Positions 8,322 to 20,143 of a stretch of DNA of 62,586 nt are shown here, one piece after another; the stretch's first letter is position 1; the number at the start of each line of letters is the position of its first letter. The position numbers and the translations under genes were made by a program. This DNA is from Bacillus sp. Marseille-Q3570. Its GTDB lineage: Bacteria; Bacillota; Bacilli; Bacillales; Fictibacillaceae. Location: NCBI RefSeq assembly GCF_946151055.1, contig NZ_CAMGYZ010000022.1:1-62586 (forward strand), in the 5' to 3' direction. The notes beneath the pieces were generated by a model. That model was given only the letters and a program-made list of their open reading frames with translations. It did no database searches and was not told where the DNA came from.

Positions 8322-9184
8322 TGGAGATTCCCCGCCTTCATCGTCCGCTCAATGATCTCTACGACTGCCTCTTCTGTAAAACCACATTCAAAAGAAATTC
8401 CGAAACGTTCTTGGAGAGATTTGAGAAAGCGTGTAGATTCCGGGATGTCCAATCCTACAGCTTGAAGCTTGTCTTCCTGCCTGAAAATTTCTGCTGGAGT
8501 CCCTTCCATATAGACGGTTCCACCCGACATGACCATGATCCTATCAGCGTAACGTGCAGCATCTTCCATGCTATGTGTCACTAAAATGATTGTAATGTTG
8601 TCTTCCCGTTGCAATGATAAAAACAAGTCCATCATTTCGCGTTGTCCGCTTGGATCGAGACCTGCAGTTGGTTCATCAAGGATCAGGACATCAGGCTTCA
8701 TTGCTAAAACGCCTGCAATGGCTACACGACGCATCTGGCCACCGCTCAACTCAAAAGGTGATCGTTGCAAGTACTCTTCTCCAAGACCTACTGTGACAAG
8801 TGATTCCTTCGCCCTTCTTTTTGCTTCAACCTCACTTACACCAAAGTTGCGAGGTCCGAAACAAATGTCTTTCTCGATTGTTTCTTCAAACAATTGATGT
8901 TCAGGGTACTGGAATACCATGCCGACGTGCTTCCGGACTTCCTTGAGCCTCTTTCCTTTTTCATCCGGCCGTATTGTCGTATTGCCAATTGCAACAGAAC
9001 CCGAAGTCGGTTTCAAAAGTCCATTCAAATGTTGGATCAATGTCGATTTCCCTGAGCCGGTATGACCGATGATCGCATAAAAGCTCCCAGGCGGTACATC
9101 GATTGAAACATCATATACTGCACGACGTTCCTTCGGTGTCCCCTTGCTATAGATGTGAGCTAGCTGTTTTGTCGATAGTTCCAT
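8318..9184 (-). CDS. ecfA2: ECF transporter ATPase EcfA2
   Basis: 288 aa ABC ATPase. Walker A is GHTGSGKST, the Q-loop region [15 protein letters not shown], the signature LSGGQMRR, Walker [13 protein letters not shown] and the switch His is in VTHSMED. It pairs with EcfA1 to energise vitamin uptake through EcfT. Its start lies 25 bp inside the 3' end of ecfA1, so translation is likely coupled. The C-terminal extension (about residues 245-288) is typical of EcfA2. Confidence 0.95.
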   Translation of the reverse strand: MELSTKQLAHIYSKGTPKERRAVYDVSIDVPPGSFYAIIGHTGSGKSTLIQHLNGLLKPTSGSVAIGNTTIRPDEKGKRLKEVRKHVGMVFQYPEHQLFEETIEKDICFGPRNFGVSEVEAKRRAKESLVTVGLGEEYLQRSPFELSGGQMRRVAIAGVLAMKPDVLILDEPTAGLDPSGQREMMDLFLSLQREDNITIILVTHSMEDAARYADRIMVMSGGTVYMEGTPAEIFRQEDKLQAVGLDIPESTRFLKSLQERFGISFECGFTEEAVVEIIERTMKAGNLQ

Positions 9185-9999
9185 AATGCATCCACCAATT
9201 CTGTTTGTGTTAAAGTCGGCGCAGGTAAATCAATCCCTTTTTCCTTCAACCGCTTTTGGATGTTCAAGGAAAAAGGTAATTCCAGTCCAGCATCTAACAA
9301 TAACCCAGTATTTTGGAAAACTTCTTTCGGTGATCCAGATGCCACCACTTCCCCTTGCTTCATCACAACGATCCGGTCTGCTTTAATTGCTTCTTCTAAG
9401 TCATGGGTAATGGACAACACGGTAATGCCATCTTTTTCATTCAACTCACGGATTGTTGCTAATACCTCTTGTCTTCCTTTTGGATCAAGCATGCTCGTAG
9501 CTTCATCCAGGACGATGACATCAGGTCTTTGTGCTAAAACCCCTGCAATCGCAACTCTTTGTTTTTGTCCACCTGATAGTTGATGAGGCTCCTGATTTTC
9601 ATACTCGTTCATCTGTACCCGTGCTAACGACTCAGAAATCCGATCAATCATCTCTTCACGTGGTACACCGTTATTCTCGAGGCCAAAAGCGACATCGTCT
9701 TTAACAGTCGTCCCGACAAACTGGTTATCCGGATTTTGAAAAACCATTCCGACCTGTCTTCTGATTTCCCACAGGTTTTCTTCTTTATCTGTCCTCTTTC
9801 CGCCGACAGTAACGGTCCCTTCATCTGGAAGCAACAGTCCATTCAACAGTTTCGCAAGCGTCGATTTCCCTGAGCCATTATGTCCGACGATTGAAAGCCA
9901 TTCGCCTTCGGGAACAATCAAATTCACATTGGATAATCGATATGGCCCATCAGTTTCATAGCGGAATGATACATCATTTACCTCGATCAATTCCTTCAT
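9160..9999 (-). CDS. ecfA1: ECF transporter ATPase EcfA1
   Basis: 279 aa ABC ATPase. Walker A is GHNGSGKST, the Q-loop region VFQNPDNQFVGTTV, the signature LSGGQKQR, Walker B VIVLDEATSMLDP and the switch His is in ITHDLEEA. It forms the heterodimeric motor of ECF transporters with EcfA2. It is the first gene of the ecf-truA unit. Upstream lies a 470-bp gap holding the rplQ terminator and a composite repeat; no strong promoter was evident by eye in 10000-10090. Confidence 0.95.
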   Translation of the reverse strand: MKELIEVNDVSFRYETDGPYRLSNVNLIVPEGEWLSIVGHNGSGKSTLAKLLNGLLLPDEGTVTVGGKRTDKEENLWEIRRQVGMVFQNPDNQFVGTTVKDDVAFGLENNGVPREEMIDRISESLARVQMNEYENQEPHQLSGGQKQRVAIAGVLAQRPDVIVLDEATSMLDPKGRQEVLATIRELNEKDGITVLSITHDLEEAIKADRIVVMKQGEVVASGSPKEVFQNTGLLLDAGLELPFSLNIQKRLKEKGIDLPAPTLTQTELVDALWNYRQNS

Positions 10000-10126
10000 T
10001 CTGTCCCCTCCTCTACACTGCAGGGCTGCCCTTTTTTTATTGGCTGTTTTTGATTTTGGGTATAGTTCGATTGAGCGAAATTAATGACACTCCTACCGAA
10101 AAAATGAGCCAGTTGCACTCAAGCTT

Positions 10127-10319
10127 CCGTTAACGGACACTAGAGCCGTTATTAGTGACAAAATCGGTAGTTCTGAAATTTTAACGGACACCACAGCCGT
10201 TATTTGTGAAAAAAGCAGCTGATTTTTGATGAAACTAGCGAAATAAGGTCCCTGGTGTCCGTTAGCTTTGTAAAACCCTGTTGTTTTGGCCAAATAAGGT
10301 CTCCTGTGTCCGTTAACGG
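10127..10319. repeat. Composite repeat R1 (two direct plus two inverted units)
   Basis: Four units built on TAACGGACA lie at 10127-10159 and 10181-10208 (forward) and 10239-10264 and 10290-10319 (reverse). The outer ends are CCGTTAACGG, itself a palindrome. Units in each arm repeat every 50-51 bp, so the whole element is a large imperfect inverted repeat of about 193 bp. Two further copies with the same plan are at 42311-42501 and 48681-48870. It lies between the rplQ terminator and ecfA1 and accounts for most of that gap. Confidence 0.9.
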
Positions 10320-10388
10320 ATGACGATGCTTGCGGTACATCCGCGCAAAGCGTGTGAATTTCAAAAAAAATAAACTTTTGAACGTACG

Positions 10389-10435
10389 AAAAAAAGGGCA
10401 TAGAATCAGTATCTGCTTTAGATTCTGTCCCGCCC
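10389..10435 (-). terminator. Terminator of the S10-spc-alpha supercluster
   Basis: On the minus strand GGGC...AGAATC pairs with GATTCT...GCCC, with small interior mismatches and a 13-nt loop, followed by seven T. It lies about 40 bp after the rplQ stop. Confidence 0.85.
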
Positions 10436-10472
10436 TTTTCGTCGATGTTATTGCACATTAATCTATTGTCGA

Positions 10473-10835
10473 TTAAACAAGCTCAATAATAACCATTGGT
10501 GCACCATCGCCGCGGCGAGGACCAATCTTCTGAATGCGAGTGTATCCACCCTGGCGATCTTCGTAGCGAGAAGCGATGTCAGTGAAAAGCTTCTGTACTG
10601 CTCCTTCTCCAGACTCTTCGTTCGCAACTTCATTCCGTACGAATGAAGCAGCTTGACGGCGAGCATGAAGGTCACCACGTTTGCCAAGTGTAATCATCTT
10701 TTCAACGACGGAACGAAGCTCTTTCGCTTTCGCTTCTGTAGTTTCGATGCGCTCGTTGATGATTAGATCTGTTGCTAAATCACGGAGTAAAGCTTTTCGT
10801 GCAGATGATACACGACCTAACTTTTGATAAGCCAT
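10473..10835 (-). CDS. rplQ: 50S ribosomal protein L17
   Basis: 120 aa, the normal length for Bacillus L17. Recognised by [30 protein letters not shown]-type opening, [16 protein letters not shown] and C-terminal VIIELV. It lines the peptide exit region of the 50S subunit. It is the last gene of the alpha operon, 46 bp after rpoA, followed by the supercluster terminator. Confidence 0.98.
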   Translation of the reverse strand: MAYQKLGRVSSARKALLRDLATDLIINERIETTEAKAKELRSVVEKMITLGKRGDLHARRQAASFVRNEVANEESGEGAVQKLFTDIASRYEDRQGGYTRIQKIGPRRGDGAPMVIIELV

Positions 10836-10881
10836 GAGAGGTCCCTCCTTCTTTTGTTATTTCTTTATATCTGTATCGTTG

Positions 10882-11826
10882 CTATTCTTCATTACGTAAG
10901 CCAAGTCCAAGTTCTTCAAGCTTCTCCTGGACTTCTTCCAATGACTTCTTACCGAGGTTTCGAACTTTCATCATGTCCTCTTCAGACTTCTGAGTGAGCT
11001 CTTGTACGGTATTGATGCCTGCACGTTTCAAGCAGTTGTAAGAACGAACGGAAAGATCAAGTTCTTCGATCGTCATCTCGAGTACTTTTTCCTTCTGATC
11101 TTCTTCTTTTTCAACCATGATTTCAGCTTTTTGTGCTTGGTCGGTCAAACCTACGAAGATATTAAGGTGTTCCGTAACGATCTTCGCTCCAAGTGAAACA
11201 GCTTCTTCAGGTCGGATACTGCCATCTGTCCAGACATCGAGGGTTAGTTTGTCATAGTTTGTAACTTGGCCGATACGAGTATTTTCTACCTGGTAGTTCA
11301 CACGAGTAACAGGCGTAAAGATCGAGTCAATTGGAATGACTCCAATTGCTTGTTCTTCCGACTTATTTCCTTCCGCTGGTACATAACCTCTACCACGGAC
11401 CGCAGTGATTTTCATTTGAAGATGCGCATCTTTGTTCAATGTAGCAATGTGAAGATCTGGATTGAGAACTTCAACGTCACTATCATGTGTAATGTCTGCA
11501 GCTGTTACGACACCTTCACCTTGAACATCAATTTCAAGGGTCTTTTCTTCTTCAGAATAAATTTTCAACGCCAGCTTTTTAAGGCTTAAAATGACTGTTG
11601 TCACATCTTCTACAACACCATCAATCGTTGAAAACTCATGCAATACCCCGTTTATTTGAACTGAGGTAGCCGCAGCTCCTGGGAGAGAAGACAATAAAAT
11701 ACGACGTAAGGAGTTGCCCAACGTGATCCCGTATCCACGCTCTAGAGGTTCAACAACAAATTTCCCGTAAGTTGCATCGTCGCTGAGCTCTACCGTTTCA
11801 ATTCTTGGCTTTTCGATTTCAATCAT
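10882..11826 (-). CDS. rpoA: RNA polymerase alpha subunit
   Basis: 314 aa. The N-terminal dimerisation and assembly domain (residues 1-230) contains [22 protein letters not shown] in part, and the C-terminal domain (about 245-310) contains the helix-hairpin-helix region [19 protein letters not shown] and [11 protein letters not shown] that binds UP elements and activators. The length matches Bacillus RpoA. It lies between rpsK and rplQ as expected. An AAGGAGGG site precedes the ATG. Confidence 0.98.
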   Translation of the reverse strand: MIEIEKPRIETVELSDDATYGKFVVEPLERGYGITLGNSLRRILLSSLPGAAATSVQINGVLHEFSTIDGVVEDVTTVILSLKKLALKIYSEEEKTLEIDVQGEGVVTAADITHDSDVEVLNPDLHIATLNKDAHLQMKITAVRGRGYVPAEGNKSEEQAIGVIPIDSIFTPVTRVNYQVENTRIGQVTNYDKLTLDVWTDGSIRPEEAVSLGAKIVTEHLNIFVGLTDQAQKAEIMVEKEEDQKEKVLEMTIEELDLSVRSYNCLKRAGINTVQELTQKSEEDMMKVRNLGKKSLEEVQEKLEELGLGLRNEE

Positions 11827-11907
11827 TCAACAAACCCTCCTTCAAAACGTCGAACCTCGGTCAGACCCCGTCGATCCAACCGAAATTCCTTATAATGCGT
11901 CCTTCAT

Positions 11908-12021
11908 AGGTTATTTGCTATAAATAACCTACTAGTATGCATTGCTCAATTATAGTTCATACATAACCATTATAGACAGGTTTCCAAATTGTAATACTTA
12001 AGGCTTTTAACCTCAAGTATT
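11908..12021 (-). other. Two hairpins in the rpsK-rpoA gap
   Basis: The 193-bp gap holds an 11-bp stem directly at the rpsK stop (11993-12003 with 12011-12021, one G-U pair) and a 9-bp perfect stem (11908-11916 with 11922-11930, loop GCTAT). Neither is followed by a T run on the minus strand, so they look like mRNA-stabilising or processing structures rather than terminators. Confidence 0.6.
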
Positions 12022-12415
12022 AAACACGACGACGTTTTGGCGGACGGCATCCATTATGAGGAACTGGTGTTACGTCACGGATTGCTGTTACATCAAGTCC
12101 AACAGCTTGAAGTGCACGGATAGCAGCTTCACGTCCAGCGCCAGGACCCTTTACAGTAACTTCAAGAGTCTTCATTCCGTGTTCCATTGCAGTTTTCCCA
12201 GCTGTTTCGGCTGCCATTTGCGCTGCAAACGGAGTGGATTTACGAGAACCTTTGAATCCAAGGTTGCCTGATGAAGCCCAAGAAACTGCATTACCGTGCG
12301 TATCAGTAATAGTAACAATCGTATTGTTGAAAGTGGAACGGATATGCGCGATACCACTCTCAATATTCTTTTTGACTTTACGCTTACGAGTGTTTGTTTT
12401 ACGTTGTTTAGCCAT
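12020..12415 (-). CDS. rpsK: 30S ribosomal protein S11
   Basis: 131 aa. Basic N-terminus, then [18 protein letters not shown], the central [10 protein letters not shown] and the C-terminal [18 protein letters not shown], the hallmark of bacterial S11. It lies in the 30S platform beside S6, S18 and S21. It starts 18 bp after rpsM within the alpha operon. Confidence 0.98.
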   Translation of the reverse strand: MAKQRKTNTRKRKVKKNIESGIAHIRSTFNNTIVTITDTHGNAVSWASSGNLGFKGSRKSTPFAAQMAAETAGKTAMEHGMKTLEVTVKGPGAGREAAIRALQAVGLDVTAIRDVTPVPHNGCRPPKRRRV

Positions 12416-12433
12416 GTGAGTTTACCTCCCTTA

Positions 12434-12799
12434 CTATTTCTTCTTATTCGCAACTGTACGACGTGGGCCTTTACGTGTACGTGAGTTGTTTTTCGTTTTT
12501 TGTCCGCGAACTGGAAGACCACGGCGATGACGGATACCTCTGTAGCTTCCGATCTCGATCAAACGCTTGATGTTAAGGGAAACTTCACGACGAAGGTCAC
12601 CTTCTACTTTGTGTTTGTCGAGGATATCACGAATCTTATTCAATTCTTCTTCAGTCAGGTCTCTAACACGTGTTTCTTCAGAGACACCAGCTTCAGCAAG
12701 AACTTGTTGAGCCTTAGACTTTCCGATACCGAAAATATACGTTAATGAAATGACAACTCGTTTGTCACGAGGGATATCAATTCCTGCAATACGTGCCAT
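12434..12799 (-). CDS. rpsM: 30S ribosomal protein S13
   Basis: 121 aa. [20 protein letters not shown] opening, central [15 protein letters not shown] and the basic C-terminal [20 protein letters not shown], which contacts tRNA at the subunit interface. Normal length. It follows rpmJ by 19 bp with a GGAGGTG ribosome site. Confidence 0.98.
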   Translation of the reverse strand: MARIAGIDIPRDKRVVISLTYIFGIGKSKAQQVLAEAGVSEETRVRDLTEEELNKIRDILDKHKVEGDLRREVSLNIKRLIEIGSYRGIRHRRGLPVRGQKTKNNSRTRKGPRRTVANKKK

Positions 12800-12818
12800 G
12801 TATGTGCACCTCCTGTTC

Positions 12819-13019
<201 letters not shown>

Positions 13020-13106
13020 TCAATTAGCTTAACCGTTTCACTCACTACAGTGTGGTCCCATTCATATGCCTTCAAACATACTCAAGGCATTTACCGGAAA
13101 AATGTC

Positions 13107-13325
13107 TTACTTGTAACGATACGTGATACGACCACGTGATAAATCGTACGGAGACAATTCCACGGTTACTTTATCGCCTGGCAGTATGCGAATATAGTGC
13201 ATACGAATCTTTCCAGAAACGTGAGCTAAAATTTTATGACCATTCTCAAGCTCTACGCGAAACATTGCATTCGGAAGAGGCTCAATAACGGTTCCTTCTA
13301 CCTCGATTACATCTTCTTTAGCCAT
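13107..13325 (-). CDS. infA: Translation initiation factor IF-1
   Basis: 72 aa single OB-fold protein that occupies the 30S A site during initiation. [38 protein letters not shown] and [12 protein letters not shown] are typical. The frame is open upstream to 13364, but the ATG at 13325 gives the standard N-terminus. Its start overlaps the end of the KOW-domain gene by 8 bp. The following 174-bp gap before rpmJ is unusually long for this cluster and holds a 15-bp palindrome at 12962-12976. Confidence 0.98.
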   Translation of the reverse strand: MAKEDVIEVEGTVIEPLPNAMFRVELENGHKILAHVSGKIRMHYIRILPGDKVTVELSPYDLSRGRITYRYK

Positions 13326-13641
13326 CGATTTGTTCTCCCTTCTCAAGCAAGTGTGCTTGATCATTCAAGAATTTCGACACGGCGAAACGCAATTTACCGT
13401 TTGTTACACGTCCTGTTTCATCGATGCTTCGCTTAACTTCCGGCGAAATATATTGAAACAGCTCTAGATGATTGATGTTCTTCTTTTTTGCTCGGTCATA
13501 TTTCCGTTTATCACCGTCAGCGATGAGGACAAATTTATCGTCCACGATACCCACAATTACATTGATTTGACCAGCATCCCGCCCTCGCAAGATATGGACC
13601 AATTGTCCAACTTGCGGTATCGGCTCGGATTCACTCACCAT
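13318..13641 (-). CDS. KOW-domain RNA-binding protein (L14e-like)
   Basis: 107 aa protein with a KOW segment near the N-terminus ([21 protein letters not shown]) and an internal [17 protein letters not shown] resembling eukaryotic/archaeal L14e-type RNA-binding proteins. In Bacillus a gene of this type always lies between map and infA (ybzG in B. subtilis). The exact function is not established; a ribosome-associated role is inferred from the domain and context. It begins 14 bp after map. Confidence 0.85.
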   Translation of the reverse strand: MVSESEPIPQVGQLVHILRGRDAGQINVIVGIVDDKFVLIADGDKRKYDRAKKKNINHLELFQYISPEVKRSIDETGRVTNGKLRFAVSKFLNDQAHLLEKGEQIDG

Positions 13642-13654
13642 TTATCACCTTCAC

Positions 13655-14400
13655 TTAGGCTTTAGTTAAAATTTCGAAACCATCTTCAACAATAGCAATG
13701 GTATGCTCGAAATGCGCACAGTTTTTACCATCCTGGGTAACGACGGTCCAGTTATCTGCTAACGTTCGAACATATCGTGATCCTGCGTTCACCATCGGCT
13801 CAACAGCTAGAACCATCCCTGGCTTCAGACGCGGTCCTTTTCCCGGTGGTCCAAAATGAGGGATTTGTGGATCCTCGTGGAGATCTTGCCCGACTCCGTG
13901 GCCGACGTATTCACGTACTACCGAAAAGCCTTCCGCTTCAACATACGATTGAATCGCATGAGAGATGTTTGTGAGTCTTTCCCCAGGTTTCGCTTCTGCA
14001 AGACCTTTATATAACGATTGTTCGGTTACCTCTAAAAGATGTTTGTTCTCGTCGGAAATTTCTCCGACACCGTAAGTCCAAGCTGAATCGCCATGGTATC
14101 CATTGTATTTTGCACCGATGTCGATCGAGATGATATCTCCATCCTTCAGTACTTTTTTACCTGGAATGCCGTGAACCAGCTCTTCGTTTACGGAAGCACA
14201 AATACTACCTGTAAAACCATTATAGCCTTTAAAAGAAGGAATTGCATCGTGGCTACGTATAAACTTTTCAGCGATTGCATCAAGTTCCCTGGTAGTCACT
14301 CCTGGTTTAATGTGCTTCTGGAGCTCCTGATGAGTTAAAGCAACAATCTTCCCAGCTTCTCGCATGATTTCAATCTCACGCGAAGTCTTAGATATGATCA

Positions 14401-14401
<1 letters not shown>
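13655..14401 (-). CDS. map: Methionine aminopeptidase, type I
   Basis: 248 aa metalloenzyme that removes the initiator Met. The five metal ligands are visible in context: the two Asp in [17 protein letters not shown], His in [10 protein letters not shown], Glu in AVEPMVNAG and Glu in [10 protein letters not shown]. There is no N-terminal zinc-finger or linker extension, so it is type Ia. Its ATG overlaps the adk stop region by one base, so it is translationally coupled to adk. Same position as in B. subtilis. Confidence 0.97.
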
Positions 14402-15051
<650 letters not shown>

Positions 15052-15123
15052 CTAATCCCTCCATACGGTCACAAACGTACATTGTAAAGAGAGTGGGGAA
15101 TTCGGATGATTCCCTGTTCTCCT

Positions 15124-16413
15124 TTATTTGATGAAGCCTTTATAATGACGTTTAATTAATTGGCTTTCAATTCGTTTCATAATGTCTAATGCTACCCCAA
15201 CCACGATCAATAAGCTGGTACCGCCTATTTGCAAAGATTGAGGCAAGTTTGCGAACTTGATGAAGAAAATCGGTAAAATAGATACAAAAGCCAAGAATAA
15301 GGCGCCGACAAAAGTCAGACGATAGAGAATACGCACAATGTACGTTTCTGTATTTTTACCCGGACGGATTCCTGGGATGTATCCACCTTGTTTCTTCAAA
15401 TTCTCCGCCATTTGCTCAGGGTTGACCTGAACGAATGTATAGAAATACGTGAATCCGATGATCAAGGCCGAGTACACGACCATACCCACCGGCGTCGTAT
15501 AATCAAACGTGTTTGTAATGAATCTGGTCACCGCGTTTTCAGCAAAGAACCCTGCGATTGTCGGTGGTGCAATGATCAATGAAATTGCAAAGATAACCGG
15601 AATTACCCCTGCAGCGTTGACCTTGAGTGGAAGATGTGTCTGTTGTCCTCCCACAGGCTTGTTGTTTACAACACGCTTTGCATATTGGATCGGGATCTTA
15701 CGCAATCCTTGTTGAATGAAGATTACGAAGACAGTCAATACCACGATTGCTAGTGCAATCAGGAGTACCTTGACGATTCCGATGAACAGTGTTTGTTCTG
15801 ATCCTGCGAACTGAGTAGCATAAAACTGGTTCAATGCACCTGGAACAGCGGCTACGATACCAGCGAAAATCAGAACGGAAATACCATTCCCGACACCATG
15901 TGCTGTGATTTGCTCACCTAACCACATCAGGAATGCGGTACCTGCTGTCAGTACCAAAGCGATAAGCAGGTATGTCGGAATGCTTGGATTTGGAATCAAT
16001 CCTGGGAACAGGTTGTTGAATCCGATCGACATTCCGATCGCCTGGATGAATCCAAGTACGATCGTTCCATAACGAGTGAATTGAGCTAGCTTTTTACGCC
16101 CAACTTCACCTTGCTTTGACCATTCGGTAAACTTAGGTACAACATCCATCTGTAGCAACTGTACGATGATCGATGCTGTGATATATGGCATGATTCCCAT
16201 TGCAAAAATCGAGAAGTTTTGCAGGGCGCCACCGCCGAAAGTATTCAGAAAACCGAATACGTTCATCTGATTCTGAAAATCCAGCACGTCCTTGTTAACA
16301 CTTGGAACCGGAATGAATGTTCCGATCCGGAAGATGACAAGCATTGCTAGTGTGAATAATACTTTACTTCTAATATCACTTACGCGCAAAATATTGGAGA
16401 TTGTACGGAACAT
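15124..16413 (-). CDS. secY: Protein translocase subunit SecY
   Basis: 429 aa channel subunit of SecYEG with ten predicted membrane segments. Recognisable regions are the N-terminal FRIGTFIPVPSVN, the plug-side FGGGALQNFSIFAMGIMPYI, the cytoplasmic loop PIQYAKR and GGQQTHLPLKVNAAGVIPVIF in part, and RPGKNTETYI. Its start shares one base with the rplO stop. SecE is encoded elsewhere in the window (43329-43523). Confidence 0.98.
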   Translation of the reverse strand: MFRTISNILRVSDIRSKVLFTLAMLVIFRIGTFIPVPSVNKDVLDFQNQMNVFGFLNTFGGGALQNFSIFAMGIMPYITASIIVQLLQMDVVPKFTEWSKQGEVGRKKLAQFTRYGTIVLGFIQAIGMSIGFNNLFPGLIPNPSIPTYLLIALVLTAGTAFLMWLGEQITAHGVGNGISVLIFAGIVAAVPGALNQFYATQFAGSEQTLFIGIVKVLLIALAIVVLTVFVIFIQQGLRKIPIQYAKRVVNNKPVGGQQTHLPLKVNAAGVIPVIFAISLIIAPPTIAGFFAENAVTRFITNTFDYTTPVGMVVYSALIIGFTYFYTFVQVNPEQMAENLKKQGGYIPGIRPGKNTETYIVRILYRLTFVGALFLAFVSILPIFFIKFANLPQSLQIGGTSLLIVVGVALDIMKRIESQLIKRHYKGFIK

Positions 16414-16853
16414 TACATCACCTCAGCATTTCCGCCTGCTGCTTCAATTGCTTCCTTAGCAGAACCAGAAAATTTATGAGCTTTTACAGTAAGCTTCGTT
16501 TCTAATTTTCCATTTCCAAGGACCTTCACTCCGTCTTTCAACTTGCTGATGACACCAGTCTCAAGAAGCAGTTCAGGAGTGACTTCAGTTCCTTCTTCGA
16601 AACGGTTTAAAGCATCCAAGTTCACAACCGCATATTCAACACGAGTTGGGTTTGTGAATCCGCGTTTCGGTAAACGTCTTGCGAGTGGGTTTTGACCACC
16701 TTCGAATCCTGGTCGTACGCCTCCACCAGAGCGAGCATTCTGCCCTTTGTGTCCACGTCCACTTGTCTTACCATTACCGGAACCAATTCCACGTCCAACA
16801 CGATTACGGTTGCCACGAGAACCTTCAGATGGTTTCAGTTCATGAAGTTTCAT
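16413..16853 (-). CDS. rplO: 50S ribosomal protein L15
   Basis: 146 aa. The Gly/Arg-rich extension ([35 protein letters not shown]) precedes the globular L18e-like domain. A GTG at 16862 is in frame, but GGAGG lies 8 nt before the ATG at 16853, which gives the standard [11 protein letters not shown] start. It follows rpmD and ends at the secY start. Confidence 0.97.
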   Translation of the reverse strand: MKLHELKPSEGSRGNRNRVGRGIGSGNGKTSGRGHKGQNARSGGGVRPGFEGGQNPLARRLPKRGFTNPTRVEYAVVNLDALNRFEEGTEVTPELLLETGVISKLKDGVKVLGNGKLETKLTVKAHKFSGSAKEAIEAAGGNAEVM

Positions 16854-16886
16854 TATCGGCACCTCCTCATGATTTATATCGTCTTA

Positions 16887-17075
16887 TTATTCGTTGATTT
16901 CATTGACAGTTACAAGATGAGACACCTTGCTCACCATACCACGAATCGCTTCGTTGTCTTCGTGTACAACTGTTTGGTGCATCTTGCGCAAACCAAGTGT
17001 CTTCACTGTAACACGTTGGTTCTCAGGACGACCAATTAAACTACGAGTGAGGGTGACTTCTAATTTCTTAGCCAT
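16887..17075 (-). CDS. rpmD: 50S ribosomal protein L30
   Basis: 62 aa, the short bacterial form. [18 protein letters not shown] and [18 protein letters not shown] match the family. It lies between rpsE (13 bp gap) and rplO in the spc operon. Confidence 0.97.
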   Translation of the reverse strand: MAKKLEVTLTRSLIGRPENQRVTVKTLGLRKMHQTVVHEDNEAIRGMVSKVSHLVTVNEINE

Positions 17076-17088
17076 TCAAAATCCCTCC

Positions 17089-17589
17089 TTAACCTAATAG
17101 TTCTTCAACTGATTTGCCGCGTAATTTCGCAACGTCCTCAGCACGTTTTAGATTTTTAAGTCCATTGATTGTTGCACGTACCATGTTGATCGGGTTGTTA
17201 GATCCTAATGATTTAGATAGGATGTCACCAACTCCAGCCAACTCTAGTACCGCACGTACAGGTCCTCCAGCGATGACTCCTGTACCCTCAGACGCAGGCT
17301 TCAACAATACGTTACCTGCTCCATATCGTCCGTTGATCTGATGAGGAAGCGTCGTACCAACGATCGGTACTGTGATAAGATTCTTCTTCGCATCTTCGAT
17401 AGCCTTGCGGATCGCTTCTGGTACCTCTTGTGCTTTACCAGTACCGAATCCTACATGACCGTTTTTATCTCCAACTACCACAACCGCAGCAAAGCGAAAG
17501 CGACGTCCACCTTTTACAACCTTTGCAACACGGTTAACGGTAACAACACGTTCTTCAAGTTCTAGTTTGTTTGGATCGATTCCACGCAT
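17089..17589 (-). CDS. rpsE: 30S ribosomal protein S5
   Basis: 166 aa. The double-stranded RNA-binding N-terminal part ([38 protein letters not shown]) and the C-terminal domain ([27 protein letters not shown]) are complete. S5 lies at the mRNA entrance and affects accuracy. It follows rplR by 21 bp. Confidence 0.98.
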   Translation of the reverse strand: MRGIDPNKLELEERVVTVNRVAKVVKGGRRFRFAAVVVVGDKNGHVGFGTGKAQEVPEAIRKAIEDAKKNLITVPIVGTTLPHQINGRYGAGNVLLKPASEGTGVIAGGPVRAVLELAGVGDILSKSLGSNNPINMVRATINGLKNLKRAEDVAKLRGKSVEELLG

Positions 17590-17610
17590 GATTGGATTTC
17601 CCTCCTTCTA

Positions 17611-17973
17611 TTAAAATTGTAGTCCAGCTTCGCGAGCTGCGTCAGCTAGTGCTTTCACACGTCCGTGATAGATATAACCACCGCGGTCGAATACAACTAC
17701 TTTATGTCCAGCTTCAACTGCGCGCTTTGCAATTGCTTCGCCGACTTTCTTTGCAGCTTCAACATTTCCACCGTTATCAACATCTACTTCAGAATCTAAA
17801 GTAGAAGCAGATAACAACGTTACTCCGTTTTCATCATCGATCAATTGAGCGTAAATGTGCTTTGATGAGCGGAATACGTTCAAGCGAGGACGTTCTGCTG
17901 TTCCGAAAATAGTACGGCGCACACGAGCGTGTCTTTTCTTACGCGCAGCATTTTTATCAAGCTTCGTAATCAT
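17611..17973 (-). CDS. rplR: 50S ribosomal protein L18
   Basis: 120 aa 5S rRNA-binding protein of the central protuberance. [21 protein letters not shown] in part, [14 protein letters not shown] and [21 protein letters not shown] are typical. Normal length and place between rplF and rpsE. Confidence 0.98.
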   Translation of the reverse strand: MITKLDKNAARKKRHARVRRTIFGTAERPRLNVFRSSKHIYAQLIDDENGVTLLSASTLDSEVDVDNGGNVEAAKKVGEAIAKRAVEAGHKVVVFDRGGYIYHGRVKALADAAREAGLQF

Positions 17974-18005
17974 CCTACGCCACTCCTTTCCGTAATCTTA
18001 CGTTA

Positions 18006-18545
18006 CTATTTACCAGTCTTACCTTCCTTACGACGAACATATTCTCCTTCGTAACGGATACCTTTACCTTTATACGGTTCTGGAAGACGAACAGAGCGAA
18101 TATTCGCTGCAACAGCACCAACACGTTCTTTGTCGATACCTTTAACGACTACTTTCGTATTCGCTGGTACTTCAATTTCGATTCCTTGTTCAGGAACGAT
18201 CTCAACAGGGTGAGAGTAACCAACGTTCAACACTAGTTTGTTACCGGATTTGTTAGCACGGTATCCGACCCCAACTAGTTCAAGAGCTTTCTCATATCCC
18301 TTAGCAACACCTTCGATCATGTTGCCGATGATACTAGCTGTTGTACCGTGAAGAGCTTTATGGTCTTTGTGATCGCTTGGGCGTTCAACAGTAACCTTGC
18401 TATCTTCAATGTTGATTTTCATGTCAGGGTTAAAAGAGCGAGTCAATTCACCTTTAGGACCTTTAACAGTTACGACGTTGTTGTCATTCTTCTCAACTGT
18501 CACGCCGCTTGGAATTTCTAAGTGTTTGTTACCAATACGAGACAT
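18006..18545 (-). CDS. rplF: 50S ribosomal protein L6
   Basis: 179 aa two-domain protein at the base of the L7/L12 stalk near the sarcin-ricin loop. [36 protein letters not shown] (in part) and the C-terminal [14 protein letters not shown] are present. It follows rpsH by 33 bp. Confidence 0.98.
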   Translation of the reverse strand: MSRIGNKHLEIPSGVTVEKNDNNVVTVKGPKGELTRSFNPDMKINIEDSKVTVERPSDHKDHKALHGTTASIIGNMIEGVAKGYEKALELVGVGYRANKSGNKLVLNVGYSHPVEIVPEQGIEIEVPANTKVVVKGIDKERVGAVAANIRSVRLPEPYKGKGIRYEGEYVRRKEGKTGK

Positions 18546-18578
18546 TCAGGCTGCACCTCCATTCTTTCTATCTTTCAA

Positions 18579-18977
18579 TTACCAAACGTATGCTAAGACT
18601 TCTCCGCCAACCTGTTGGTTACGAGCGTCTTTATCAGTCATAATACCTTTTGATGTGGATACTAGAGCAATTCCAAGTCCACCCAGAACACGTGGTACTT
18701 CATAAGCTTTCGCGTAGACACGCAAACCAGGCTTACTGATTCTCTTAAGGCCAGTAATAACACGTTCGTTGTTTTGACCGTACTTTAAGAAAATGCGGAT
18801 AACACCTTGCTTGCTATCTTCGATGTATTCAACGTCACGTACGAAACCTTCGTTCTTCAGGATTTCTGCAATTTCTCTTTTGAGCTTTGATGCAGGAACC
18901 TCTAATTTATCGTGACCTACAGTATTTGCATTACGAATACGAGTTAACATATCTGCAATTGGATCTGTCATGACCAT
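18579..18977 (-). CDS. rpsH: 30S ribosomal protein S8
   Basis: 132 aa primary 16S rRNA-binding protein. [16 protein letters not shown] and the C-terminal [20 protein letters not shown] are family signatures. Two in-frame ATGs, two codons apart (18977 and 18971), are possible; both give nearly identical products. In Escherichia coli S8 represses the spc operon; no equivalent site was evident here. Confidence 0.98.
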   Translation of the reverse strand: MVMTDPIADMLTRIRNANTVGHDKLEVPASKLKREIAEILKNEGFVRDVEYIEDSKQGVIRIFLKYGQNNERVITGLKRISKPGLRVYAKAYEVPRVLGGLGIALVSTSKGIMTDKDARNQQVGGEVLAYVW

Positions 18978-19007
18978 TACTAATTACCTCCTTCCCGACA
19001 ATGGGGT

Positions 19008-19211
<204 letters not shown>

Positions 19212-19214
19212 TCA

Positions 19215-19754
19215 TTATTTTTGGAATGGCATACCTACTTGAAGAAGTAGTTCACGAGCCTCTTCGTCAGTGTTCGCAGTAGTTACGATAACGATATCCA
19301 TACCGCGCACTTTGTTGACCTTATCATAATCGATCTCTGGGAAAATAAGCTGTTCTTTCACTCCAAGAGTGTAGTTTCCGCGACCGTCAAATGATTTCTT
19401 AGAAACACCGCGGAAGTCACGTACACGTGGAAGAGAAACACTAATCAGCTTGTCGAGGAATTCGTACATACGCTCGCCGCGCAATGTAACTTTCGCCCCA
19501 ATCGGCATTCCTTCACGAAGCTTGAATCCAGCGATGGATTTCTTAGCCTTAGTAACGACTGGCTTTTGACCAGCGATTTCAGTTAGCTCTTCAACCGCGA
19601 CATCAAGAGCTTTTGCGTTAGAAACAGCATCTCCGATACCCATGTTGACAACGATCTTTTCAATTTTCGGTACTTGCATCACAGATGTATAGTTGAACTT
19701 CTCTTGTAGAGAAGGAACGATTTCTTTTCTGTATCTTTCTTGTAGACGATTCAT
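19215..19754 (-). CDS. rplE: 50S ribosomal protein L5
   Basis: 179 aa 5S rRNA-binding protein at the central protuberance. [21 protein letters not shown] (in part), [19 protein letters not shown] and [20 protein letters not shown] are typical. Full length, with a GGAGG site upstream of the ATG. Confidence 0.98.
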   Translation of the reverse strand: MNRLQERYRKEIVPSLQEKFNYTSVMQVPKIEKIVVNMGIGDAVSNAKALDVAVEELTEIAGQKPVVTKAKKSIAGFKLREGMPIGAKVTLRGERMYEFLDKLISVSLPRVRDFRGVSKKSFDGRGNYTLGVKEQLIFPEIDYDKVNKVRGMDIVIVTTANTDEEARELLLQVGMPFQK

Positions 19755-19780
19755 TCTAGGTAACCTCCTTTCAACAAAGC

Positions 19781-20101
19781 TTATTTATCAAGAGCTTCTC
19801 CTGACTTTTTAGCAACACGTACTTTCTTTCCATCCACATCTTTATATCCTACACGGGTAGGTTCATTTGATTTTGGATCGATCAACATAACGTTCGAAGC
19901 ATGGATAGATGCTTCAACATTAAGGATTCCACCTTGTGGATTATCTTGAGAAGGCTTGGCGTGTTTCTTTACAACGTTAATTCCTTCAACGATGACACGA
20001 TTGTTCTTCGGTAACGCTTGAAGGACTACTCCTTGCTTCCCTTTATCCTTACCTGAAATAACTTGAACTTTATCGCCTTTTTTCACGTGCATTTTAGGCA
20101 T
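19781..20101 (-). CDS. rplX: 50S ribosomal protein L24
   Basis: 106 aa assembly-initiator protein with a KOW motif ([21 protein letters not shown] in part) and C-terminal [12 protein letters not shown]. The first ATG (20101) has AAGGAGG 13 nt away, rather far; the second ATG (20092) would give the B. subtilis-like MHVKKGD start but is further still. The start is therefore uncertain by three residues. Confidence 0.96.
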   Translation of the reverse strand: MPKMHVKKGDKVQVISGKDKGKQGVVLQALPKNNRVIVEGINVVKKHAKPSQDNPQGGILNVEASIHASNVMLIDPKSNEPTRVGYKDVDGKKVRVAKKSGEALDK

Positions 20102-20143
20102 AGCGATTTGCGCACCTCCTTACAAGACAGAGCTTGAATTTTA